The position numbers and the translations under genes are program-made. The notes beneath the pieces were generated by a model. The model saw only the letters and a list, made by a program, of their open reading frames with translations. It did not search any database and was not told where the DNA came from. This document shows, piece by piece, positions 1-5,318 of a DNA stretch of 5,492 nt. Position 1 is the first letter of the stretch; the number at the start of each line of letters is the position of its first letter. Origin of the DNA: DASPOJ01 sp050014395 (GTDB lineage Bacteria; Acidobacteriota; Terriglobia; Acidiferrales; UBA7541). Location of the stretch: positions 1 to 5,492 of the forward strand of contig JBEKDK010000161.1 in the NCBI GenBank assembly GCA_050014395.1, given 5' to 3'.

Positions 1-390
1 AATGGGTCGGAGAGCGTTTTGGTTGTGGAGGATGAAGAATCCGTGCGCACGCTGATTTGCAGCATCCTTGAACAGAACGGCTACACGGTTCTCGAAGCGG
101 AGAGTCCCGCGCGCGCGCTTGAGATTGCCCGGCAACGTCAAGTGATTGACCTCGTTCTTACAGATGTTGTGATGCCGGGAATGAGCGGGCCGAAGATGGT
201 CAAAAAGCTCGAAGAGATGCGGCCTGGGCTGAAGGTGCTGTTCATGTCCGGCTATGCCGGAGGATTTGGAGCCGCTCAGGGACTGCTGGAAGGCGGCGCG
301 TCGTTGCTTCAGAAGCCGTTCTCGAAGCATGCACTGTTGCAAAGGGTGCGCGAGACGTTGGAAGCACAGCCGGAGAATAGATTGGCGTGA
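1..390 (+). CDS. Response-regulator receiver domain, C-terminal end of a probable hybrid sensor histidine kinase (5' partial)
   Basis: The reading frame is open from base 1 to the TGA at 388-390 (129 visible residues), so the gene begins upstream. The visible part is one complete CheY-like receiver domain: acidic pair E10-D11 in LVVEDEE, phospho-acceptor D55 in LTDVVMPGMSG, conserved S83 in LFMSGYAGG and K105 in LLQKPF. The domain opens with a GSESVLVVEDE stretch, which typically follows the ATPase domain in hybrid kinases, including CckA-like ones; a TTG at 19 would cut into the first beta strand and is not a credible start. The role would be accepting phosphate from the kinase core or a phosphotransfer protein in the cytoplasm. 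No output domain follows, which fits a hybrid kinase or a single-domain regulator. The kinase core lies outside the window, so the hybrid assignment is inferred. Confidence 0.85.
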   Translation, partial: NGSESVLVVEDEESVRTLICSILEQNGYTVLEAESPARALEIARQRQVIDLVLTDVVMPGMSGPKMVKKLEEMRPGLKVLFMSGYAGGFGAAQGLLEGGASLLQKPFSKHALLQRVRETLEAQPENRLA

Positions 391-391
391 C

Positions 392-607
392 GCGGGATCG
401 GGGACCGCGAAGCGCACGCGGCAGGCGATTAGCCGGCATCTGCGCGTGCTGGAGCGTGCCGATCTCGTGCACAGCGTGCGCGCTGGGCGCGAAAATTTGT
501 TTGAATTCGATCCCGCGACGCTCGTGGCGATCAAAACGTATATCAATCTCGTCTCCAAGCAGTGGGATCAAACGCTGTCGCGGCTGAAGGCGTTTGTTGA
601 ACGGTGA
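392..607 (+). pseudogene. Truncated ArsR-family transcriptional regulator remnant (C-terminal half of the winged helix and tail)
   Basis: The frame ending at TGA 605-607 encodes TRQAISRHLRVLERADLV, the recognition helix and following turn of ArsR-type winged-helix repressors. A wing follows (SVRAGRENLFEFDP), then a tail with WDQTLSRLKAFVE. This tail is typical of the ArsR subfamily usually paired with an SRPBCC/AHSA1 gene. The N-terminal helices (about 35-40 residues of a ~110-residue protein) are missing: upstream the frame runs into the receiver gene, where it makes no ArsR sequence. There is no ATG, GTG or TTG in this frame near 380-415, and the ATG at 254 lies inside the receiver domain in another frame. 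No SRPBCC partner follows. I read this as a 5'-deleted gene. An assembly error or a read-through fusion from 254 is possible but less likely. Confidence 0.7.
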
Positions 608-717
608 GTTTGGCTGAGTGGTGCTGGCCGCATTTCAAATCTGCGCGCAGGCCTGAGCGATCAACAACTTTATGATCGAGTTTCTTCGAGCGACCGGCTT
701 CTGATCGTCCCGGACAT

Positions 718-746
718 TTGCACGTCTCAACTCGCCGCGTTAGTAT
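718..746 (+). promoter_or_regulatory. Possible sigma70-like promoter before the Sel1-repeat gene
   Basis: TTGCAC at 718-723 and TAGTAT at 741-746 are separated by exactly 17 bases; TAGTAT matches the -10 consensus at four of six positions, but the -35 keeps only TTG. Transcription would begin near 752-754, a few bases before ATG 757, giving an almost leaderless message; this agrees with the lack of any Shine-Dalgarno before that ATG. It is weak pattern evidence only. The rest of the 608-756 gap shows no gene I recognise. Confidence 0.25.
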
Positions 747-756
747 TCGAGTCAAC

Positions 757-1689
757 ATGACCCAGGAATATCGCGCTCCGGCCATTTTTGCGGCTGCGTT
801 TATCACTCTTCTGTTCGGCGCGGGATGCCGCAATCGTCCACAGAAAAAATCTCCTGGTGACACGGCATTTCTCACGATTGAGTGCGATCTGTGGAACTAT
901 CAAGCGTGTTTCGCATTGGGCGGCAAGTATGCGACTGGCGACGGGGTGGCTGAGAACGATGCACGTGGTGTCGCGCTCCTTCAACGGGCGTGCGACGGCG
1001 GCTATGCTCAGGGTTGTAGTGTGTGGGGCCTCATGTTCGAACTTGGACGCGGAGTTGCGCAGGACACGTCACGTGCTGTCACGCTCTATCGAAAGGCGTG
1101 CGAGGCTGGCGATGGTTTGGGCTGTGGCTACCTGGCCGCAATGTATGACAGTGGTGAGCGAACAGCGAAAGATCAAGCGGCCGCCGTGAAGCTCTACCAA
1201 GAAGGTTGCGACCGAAACAACGCAATGAGCTGCGGAGAGCTCGGCCGGATGTATTTCATCGGTAGTGGCGTCGCTAAGGATGAGGCGCGCGGCGTCGCAC
1301 TTTACCGAGGAGCCTGCGATGGCGGCTATCCTCGAGCCTGCGAAGCGCTTGGCGTTTTATATGAGGATGGCACTGGCGTTGGCAAGGACCAGGCGCATGC
1401 TAACGAATTTTATCAACGGGCCTGCGACGCGGGCGATGCTCCGGGTTGCTTCTTCCTTGCCGGCTCGTATTTAAACGGCAGTGGGGTTGCGAAGGATTTC
1501 GCGCGCGCTGCCGAACTTAATCAACGAGCCTGCGACGGAGGCGAGGGTGGCGCTTGCGCGTTTCTAGCCTTTTGCTACGAGCGTGGTATGGGCGTGGCGA
1601 AGGATCTAGCCCGCGCGCGGGAGCTTTACAAGACGGCGTGCGGATTGGGCGAGAAGAATGCCTGCGATGACGTGGCTCGGCTACACTAA
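757..1689 (+). CDS. Exported Sel1-repeat (Hcp-like) protein with eight disulfide-type Cys pairs, probable lipoprotein
   Basis: This 310-residue protein begins with a hydrophobic segment (about residues 8-23) ending in LLFGAGC. Cys24 is a candidate lipid-attachment site, although the Gly at -3 makes the lipobox imperfect. The rest is Sel1/TPR-like alpha-alpha repeats with units such as GSGVAKD..A..LY..ACD.G...AC. Cysteines occur as C-x7-C pairs at 43/51, 79/87, 115/123, 151/159, 187/195, 223/231, 259/267 and 295/303, an exact 36-residue period; Cys273 is extra. The pattern matches the Helicobacter cysteine-rich Hcp proteins, where each pair forms a disulfide bridging the helices of a repeat, implying export to an oxidising compartment. 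Sel1 proteins usually act as protein-binding scaffolds; the partner here is unknown. ATG 757 is preferred over TTG 718 because it places the signal sequence at the N terminus. No Shine-Dalgarno is evident. Confidence 0.88.
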   Translation: MTQEYRAPAIFAAAFITLLFGAGCRNRPQKKSPGDTAFLTIECDLWNYQACFALGGKYATGDGVAENDARGVALLQRACDGGYAQGCSVWGLMFELGRGVAQDTSRAVTLYRKACEAGDGLGCGYLAAMYDSGERTAKDQAAAVKLYQEGCDRNNAMSCGELGRMYFIGSGVAKDEARGVALYRGACDGGYPRACEALGVLYEDGTGVGKDQAHANEFYQRACDAGDAPGCFFLAGSYLNGSGVAKDFARAAELNQRACDGGEGGACAFLAFCYERGMGVAKDLARARELYKTACGLGEKNACDDVARLH

Positions 1690-1719
1690 CTCTGCGTGCG
1701 GTTTCCGACGAAACAATTC

Positions 1720-2457
1720 ATGAACACGATCGCCATTGCGTTGGGATGCGTTCCGGTTGCTGCGGTGGGCGCGGCGGCGTGGGGAGCGGTGTATCCGGGG
1801 TCGCAACTATTTGGGGCGACGCTGCGGCGCACGAAGACCAGCGGCGCGATTGCGTTGACGTTTGACGATGGGCCGAATCCCAGCGTGACGCCGCGGCTGC
1901 TGGTGCTGTTGGAGCAGCACGCGGCGCGCGCGACATTTTTTGTGATCGGCAAATTCGCGCGGGCGTGTCCGGAACTGGTGCGCGAAATCGCGGCGCGCGG
2001 GCACGCCATCGGCAATCACACGGATACACATCCATCGCTTGTGTGGCGCGCGCCGCGGAGCATAGCCGGCGAGCTGGCGCGCTGCCAAGAAGCTGTCGCC
2101 GCGGCGACGCAAGCCGCGCCGCCGCGCTGGATGCGTCCGCCGTACGGATTTCGCGGACCGCAACTGGCGGGCGCGGTGCGGCGCGCGGGGTTGGCGGGCG
2201 TGGCGATGTGGTCGCGCACGTGTTACGACTGGAAGCCGCAGCCGGCCGCGGAATTGATTGCACGTTTACAGGGCTTGGCGCGCCCGGGCCGCGCGGGAGA
2301 GATCGTGTTGCTGCACGATGGCGATCATCGCGCGCTGAATGGTGACCGTGCACATGTGGTGGCAGCTCTGGAATATTGGCTGCCACGATGGCGCGACGAA
2401 GGCGTGGAGTTTGTTACAATCGACCAAGTTGGCGGCGAGGCCGTCGGAGCGCGCTGA
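1720..2457 (+). CDS. Polysaccharide deacetylase (NodB/CE4 family), membrane-anchored
   Basis: The 245-residue product has an N-terminal hydrophobic segment (about residues 2-25) acting as signal or anchor, then a NodB homology domain with all five motifs: TFDDGPN (47-53, catalytic base and metal Asp), HTDTH (100-104, metal His pair), RPPYG (139-143), YDW (169-171) and LLHDGDH (197-203, catalytic His). CE4 enzymes remove N- or O-acetyl groups from peptidoglycan, chitin-type oligomers or other envelope glycans using a divalent metal. The substrate cannot be told from sequence. The intact motifs imply activity, probably outside the inner membrane. A GTG at 1696 in the same frame would add eight residues including two basic ones, so the start is uncertain. 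The gene follows the Sel1 gene by 30 bases and its TGA overlaps the next ATG by one base, suggesting co-transcription. Confidence 0.92.
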   Translation: MNTIAIALGCVPVAAVGAAAWGAVYPGSQLFGATLRRTKTSGAIALTFDDGPNPSVTPRLLVLLEQHAARATFFVIGKFARACPELVREIAARGHAIGNHTDTHPSLVWRAPRSIAGELARCQEAVAAATQAAPPRWMRPPYGFRGPQLAGAVRRAGLAGVAMWSRTCYDWKPQPAAELIARLQGLARPGRAGEIVLLHDGDHRALNGDRAHVVAALEYWLPRWRDEGVEFVTIDQVGGEAVGAR

Positions 2458-2780
2458 TGGACGAACGCCAGTTTTACATCGAGAAGCAAGACACGAAGCC
2501 CCTGCAACTGGTTTGCCCGAGTTGCCACAAAGAAGATTCCTATCCGATTCGCTGGATCGTGCGCACCAAGAAAAACGAATTGCCGCGCGGTGCGGGTGAA
2601 GAAGATAAGAAGCGATTCGCCGCGGCGCGGTCCTATATGGTGCGCGTGGACGAAATGGTCGCCTGCCGCAAGTGCCGCAAGCGATTCGAGTTGACGGGGC
2701 AAAGCGTCGTGCTGGTCTCTTCCGGCGCCGCCGCACCCGGCTCGCCGGATTTCGATCCCGAAACGTTCGGCAATCGCTAG
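2457..2780 (+). CDS. Small protein with two CxxC knuckles (putative zinc ribbon), unknown function
   Basis: The 107-residue protein starts at the ATG that overlaps the deacetylase stop by one base (TGATG), a layout typical of translational coupling; CGGAG around 2445 may serve as ribosome-binding site. CPSC (residues 20-23) and CRKC (70-73) could together bind one zinc ion. The 46-residue insert between them is rich in Lys, Arg and Glu (KKNELPRGAGEEDKKR). The C-terminal tail is Gly/Ala/Pro-rich and looks disordered. There is no signal peptide or membrane segment, so it is probably cytoplasmic. I do not recognise the family. A role with the deacetylase is suggested only by overlap. Its TAG stop (2778-2780) lies within the CTAG also used by the opposing gene. 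Confidence 0.75.
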   Translation: MDERQFYIEKQDTKPLQLVCPSCHKEDSYPIRWIVRTKKNELPRGAGEEDKKRFAAARSYMVRVDEMVACRKCRKRFELTGQSVVLVSSGAAAPGSPDFDPETFGNR

Positions 2781-2977
2781 ATTTCCGGATAGAGATCGAA
2801 GAAGGCTTCCACCGATTGGCCTAGCGTGCCCTGAATTTCCTCTTTGCTGCCTTCGATCACGTGCATTGTGACGCGCGCGGTGCGGCCGTCCTTCAGCGTC
2901 AGTGTCGCTTCCTCCACGCGAGCAACTTCGTCGGCCGGGAACAGCCGCATGCCGTAAACCAGCGCCAGCTTTGCCAT
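2777..2977 (-). CDS. Small conserved-looking hypothetical protein, 66 residues
   Basis: The frame runs from the ATG complementary to 2975-2977 to a TAG at 2779-2777. A perfect AGGAGG stands six bases before the ATG, which fixes the start although the frame stays open upstream. The product begins MAKLALVYGMRLFP and contains alternating charged and hydrophobic stretches (VARVEEATLTLKDGRTARVTM) suggesting beta strands, then a probable helix ending in FFDLYPEI. It has no Cys, signal peptide or membrane segment, so it should be cytoplasmic. I do not recognise the family. It converges on the zinc-knuckle gene with a 4-base overlap and diverges from the TrbI-like gene, so it is expressed alone from the 2978-3159 region. 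Confidence 0.72.
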   Translation of the reverse strand: MAKLALVYGMRLFPADEVARVEEATLTLKDGRTARVTMHVIEGSKEEIQGTLGQSVEAFFDLYPEI

Positions 2978-2983
2978 GTAGTT

Positions 2984-2989
2984 CCTCCT
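2984..2989 (-). promoter_or_regulatory. Perfect Shine-Dalgarno (AGGAGG) of the 66-residue gene
   Basis: The plus strand reads CCTCCT, giving AGGAGG on the minus strand six bases before the ATG at 2977. It decides the start of this small gene and argues that the longer open frame running upstream is not translated. Confidence 0.8.
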
Positions 2990-3007
2990 GGATAATTTCA
3001 AGGGTAC

Positions 3008-3122
3008 GATGCGTGGCCGGTGCGATGCAAACGCGCCGGGATGCGAACAACGGAGGTATCCCGTTTCGTTGCGGTGTACGCGGCGGTATACTCCGGGCAT
3101 CCGTCCCCTCCAATGAGGCATC
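3008..3122. repeat. Cluster of GATGC/GCATC words in the divergent promoter region
   Basis: GATGC occurs at 3008-3012, 3024-3028 and 3040-3044, exactly 16 bases apart; the inverse word GCATC occurs at 3097-3101 and 3118-3122. A further GATGC (3159-3163) overlaps the start codon of the TrbI-like gene. The words lie between two divergent genes and could be binding sites for a regulator. The word is only five bases long, so chance is not excluded. Confidence 0.3.
3071..3092 (+). promoter_or_regulatory. Candidate -10 box and 9-base direct repeat upstream of the TrbI-like gene
   Basis: TATACT at 3087-3092 differs from the TATAAT consensus at one position and would give a leader of about 60 bases before ATG 3160. 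No good -35 lies at the right distance: TTGCGG at 3069-3074 is only 12 bases away. GCGGTGTAC (3071-3079) and GCGGTATAC (3083-3091) form a one-mismatch direct repeat 12 bases apart overlapping the box, possibly an activator or repressor site. Confidence 0.35.
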
Positions 3123-3145
3123 GAATCGCGCAATGGTGAAATTGC

Positions 3146-3152
3146 AAGGAGG
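3146..3152 (+). promoter_or_regulatory. Strong Shine-Dalgarno (AAGGAGG) of the TrbI-like gene
   Basis: AAGGAGG lies seven bases before ATG 3160. It selects this start over the in-frame ATG at 3133 and over the longer frame open from 2902, and it places the signal peptide at the true N terminus. Confidence 0.85.
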
Positions 3153-3159
3153 AAAGGCG

Positions 3160-4050
3160 ATGCGAAGCGTTTCCCTAAGTTTGCTGGTGTGCTGTTTGTT
3201 GGTGCTAGGCGCGCGTGCGAATGCGCAGGAACAGGGGCCGCAGACTTCGCCTCCGCCGGCGGCAGCGCAGCAACCAGCGCCGACAGCGCCAGCATCGTCG
3301 ACAGCCACGCCGCCAGCAGCTGCTCCGGCCACTCCCGCCGCGCCTGCAACTCCTGCCGCGAACGCCGCGCCCACCGCAAGCGCAACGCCGAGTTCACCGG
3401 ACGCGTTCATCATCTTGCCGGTGGGCACGCGACTGCCGCTCGTGCTGCACAACGCCATCACCACGCGCAACGCGCAGCCGGGCGATCCCGTTTATCTCGA
3501 AACGCTCTTCCCTATCGTGCAGAACGACAAGATTTTGATTCCCGCTGGCTCCTACGTGCAGGGGGAAATTGCAGAGGCCAAGCGCGCCGGCAAAGGCAAG
3601 GGCCGCGCTGAAGTGCGTATTCGCTTGACGACCATGATCCTGCCGAACGGATATACCGTGCACTTTGACGCCATTCCCACCAATGCCGGCACCGGCGGAA
3701 ACGAATCGGTGGACAACGAGGGCACCATGCAGGGCGGCAGCAATACGGGGCAGAAAGTCGGCACGGTCGCCACGACCACCGCCGCCGGAACGATCATCGG
3801 AGGTGCTATCGGGCAAAGCGGCACAGGCGCGGGCATCGGCGCCTTGGCGGGAGCGGCGGCCGGCCTGATCGCGGTGATGCTCACGCGCGGGCCGGATCTC
3901 GAATTGCCGCGCGGCACCACGCTTGACGTCGCGCTGGATCGCGAGCTGCGCCTGGACCCCAGCAAAATTAATTTCACGGATCCCGGCAAAGCCTCCACGC
4001 TCCCCGGCCCGCCGAATCGCGAGACGCAGACAAACACGTTCCCGTTCTAG
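3160..4050 (+). CDS. Secreted protein with Pro/Ala linker, TrbI/VirB10-like domain and glycine zipper
   Basis: The 296-residue protein has a signal peptide (LSLLVCCLLVLGARANAQ, cleavage likely near residue 22-23). A disordered Pro/Ala/Thr-rich linker spans about 24-80. A beta-rich core at about 83-172 resembles TrbI/VirB10 C-terminal domains: LPVGTRLPLVLHNAITTRNA, GDPVYLET, ILIPAGSYVQGEI and LPNGYTVHFDA. A glycine-zipper segment follows at about 207-245 (GTIIGGAIGQSGTGAGIGAL, then GAAAGLIAVM), and a strand-rich tail contains LPRGTTLDVALDRELRL. VirB10 forms the outer-membrane core of type IV secretion systems, but no other such gene is visible and there is no inner-membrane anchor. I infer a periplasmic or outer-membrane-associated protein; the TrbI relation is recognised from motif style and is moderate. 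The lipoprotein gene follows after 57 bases. Confidence 0.8.
   Translation: MRSVSLSLLVCCLLVLGARANAQEQGPQTSPPPAAAQQPAPTAPASSTATPPAAAPATPAAPATPAANAAPTASATPSSPDAFIILPVGTRLPLVLHNAITTRNAQPGDPVYLETLFPIVQNDKILIPAGSYVQGEIAEAKRAGKGKGRAEVRIRLTTMILPNGYTVHFDAIPTNAGTGGNESVDNEGTMQGGSNTGQKVGTVATTTAAGTIIGGAIGQSGTGAGIGALAGAAAGLIAVMLTRGPDLELPRGTTLDVALDRELRLDPSKINFTDPGKASTLPGPPNRETQTNTFPF
3247..3399 (+). repeat. Low-complexity Pro/Ala/Thr coding tract
   Basis: This encodes the linker of the TrbI-like protein, dominated by Ala, Pro, Thr and Ser. It includes two near-identical 18-base units at 3328-3345 and 3346-3363 (peptide ATPAAP then ATPAAN), a sign of slippage or short duplication. Such linkers often span peptidoglycan or separate an exported domain from its anchor. 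Length variation between strains would be expected. Confidence 0.7.
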
Positions 4051-4107
4051 TTGGAGCAGACAATTCGGCAGCGAGCGAAGCGCAGCGATCCGACAGTCCC
4101 GCTGAAA

Positions 4108-5298
4108 ATGATAGCGTTGCGAAAAATCGTTCCCGCGCTTGCCGCATTCGTGCTGCTGGCCGGTTGCCGGCACACGCCGGTGACCTATCAATTGGTGCGG
4201 CAGGGATCGACGGCGATCTTGATGCCGCCGACGAGAACCGCGAGCGACACGGCGTCCGCCTACGAAGTCAAAATCAAGGACGCTCGAGCGGCGGAACTGT
4301 CGCGCACAGGCTGCGATATCGAGGGCCCGATCCTCACGCTTCACTGGGACGGGAACACAGCCCGTGTCGGCCTCACGGTCACCACCTACTACACGCAGCC
4401 TGAGAGCGAAGCTTCGCGAGGAGGCGTCCCGCAGCCTGGAATGTATTTGGGCTCGCTGCAGAATCTTGCGGAGGCGCGAAGTGATGTGCTCAACCTTGAA
4501 ACGAAGGGTTGTCTCACGCCTATTGAGGACCAACGAATGTTGCGCGCCGTGGTCGAACAGTTTCCGCTTCCGACGTACGTCGCTTATGTCTTCCGGTTGG
4601 GTACTTACGGCATTAGCGGCGGGCTCGATCTGAATTCCGATTTTCGCCTTCAGGTGATCAGCCCGGTCTATTCAAGCAACACGCCCTCCGCGCAGGGCGC
4701 CGCGGCCACGACGAACCCTTCCAACAAGCCCACTGGGTATGAGACGGCGTACTACGTTTTCACTCCCTCGGGAAAGGACGATCGCGTCAAAATCTCGCGC
4801 GCGTCGGTTGCTGAGGCCGATCAGGGAGAGACGACCGCGCTGAAGAACTCCGAGGCTCAAAACGGCGTGTCATTTCCCGAGGCGCCCGGCTATTTTCGTT
4901 TGCTGTTCAGGACGGCGTTGTCGTCGGCGGATCACGTCGCAACGATTATCAGCGCGACGGACAAAGCCAGCCTCGAGGAAGCTGTGAAGCAGCGCGAATC
5001 GGGTCCGGTGGAATCCTGCCAAGGCGTTTCCGCGCCCGGCGCGAACTGCATCACGTTTTCTTCGGACTTCGGAGTCAACGCGGAAATTCGCGTGCGCGTA
5101 AACGGACACGAGGCTTTCGTCGGTGTGGCGGGCACGGTAAGAGACGCGATGGATTTGCGCGGTCCGAATCCGATTGTGCCAACGACTTTGACCGTCCGCC
5201 GGAAATTTCAAGGACACCTGGTTCCCGTGAAATTTGATCCCGCGACCCACGACATTCTCGGATTGGTTTTGATGCCTGAGGACGAAATCAACTGGTAA
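4108..5298 (+). CDS. Putative outer-membrane lipoprotein, unknown function, possible beta-grasp C-terminus
   Basis: The 396-residue protein begins MIALRKIVPALAAFVLLAGC, a textbook lipoprotein signal with lipobox LAGC and lipidated Cys20; +2 is Arg, so no inner-membrane retention signal. ATG 4108 is chosen because it gives this signal, although no clear Shine-Dalgarno precedes it; the frame is open from 4051. The middle is beta-rich without a family I know (LHWDGNTARVGLTVTTYYT, LPTYVAYVFRLGTYG), with a low-complexity Ser/Ala/Thr/Asn patch near 189-207. Cys69/Cys135 and Cys304/Cys314 could form disulfides. The C-terminal ~75 residues (AEIRVRVNGHEAFVGVAGTV, LTVRRKFQGHLVPVKFD, LVLMPEDEI) recall beta-grasp or SLBB-like domains of envelope polysaccharide export proteins; this is inference. 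It lies 57 bases behind the secreted TrbI-like gene, so the two are probably one operon. Confidence 0.8.
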   Translation: MIALRKIVPALAAFVLLAGCRHTPVTYQLVRQGSTAILMPPTRTASDTASAYEVKIKDARAAELSRTGCDIEGPILTLHWDGNTARVGLTVTTYYTQPESEASRGGVPQPGMYLGSLQNLAEARSDVLNLETKGCLTPIEDQRMLRAVVEQFPLPTYVAYVFRLGTYGISGGLDLNSDFRLQVISPVYSSNTPSAQGAAATTNPSNKPTGYETAYYVFTPSGKDDRVKISRASVAEADQGETTALKNSEAQNGVSFPEAPGYFRLLFRTALSSADHVATIISATDKASLEEAVKQRESGPVESCQGVSAPGANCITFSSDFGVNAEIRVRVNGHEAFVGVAGTVRDAMDLRGPNPIVPTTLTVRRKFQGHLVPVKFDPATHDILGLVLMPEDEINW

Positions 5299-5318
5299 TG
5301 GACCCTTGGCGCGCTAGT

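Noticed and set aside
254..607. ATG 254 as the genuine start of a 117-residue ArsR protein
   Set aside because: Its first ~45 residues are an out-of-frame reading of a conserved receiver domain and show no ArsR helices; only the part after about 392 matches the family.
608..756. SRPBCC/AHSA1 partner gene or terminator after the ArsR remnant
   Set aside because: Plus-strand frames give no recognisable SRPBCC start. The GGCC...GGCC arms near 631-655 form only a short bulged stem with no T tract.
3247..3399. CRISPR-like or satellite repeat
   Set aside because: The repetition follows codons for Pro/Ala/Thr inside a solid reading frame and has no spacer structure.
2325..3470. Minus-strand open frame of 381 residues across the deacetylase end, zinc-knuckle gene and divergent region
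   Set aside because: Its N-terminal part is the mirror of the Pro/Ala-coding tract (Gly/Ala/Val runs), and it overlaps five supported elements.
3160..4050. Type IV secretion system component as the function of the TrbI-like protein
   Set aside because: No VirB/Trb ATPase, VirB9 or coupling protein is visible and the inner-membrane anchor of VirB10 is missing; only the domain resemblance is kept.
4068..4088. Direct repeat GCAGCGA (4068-4074 and 4082-4088) before the lipoprotein gene as a regulatory site
   Set aside because: Two 7-base copies in GC-rich sequence are easily due to chance, and the gene is probably transcribed from the upstream promoter.
3394..4533. Long minus-strand open frame of 379 residues opposite the TrbI-like and lipoprotein genes
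   Set aside because: It is rich in Arg, Ala and Gly with no domain or signal, spans two well-supported plus-strand genes, and arises from high GC in the third codon position.
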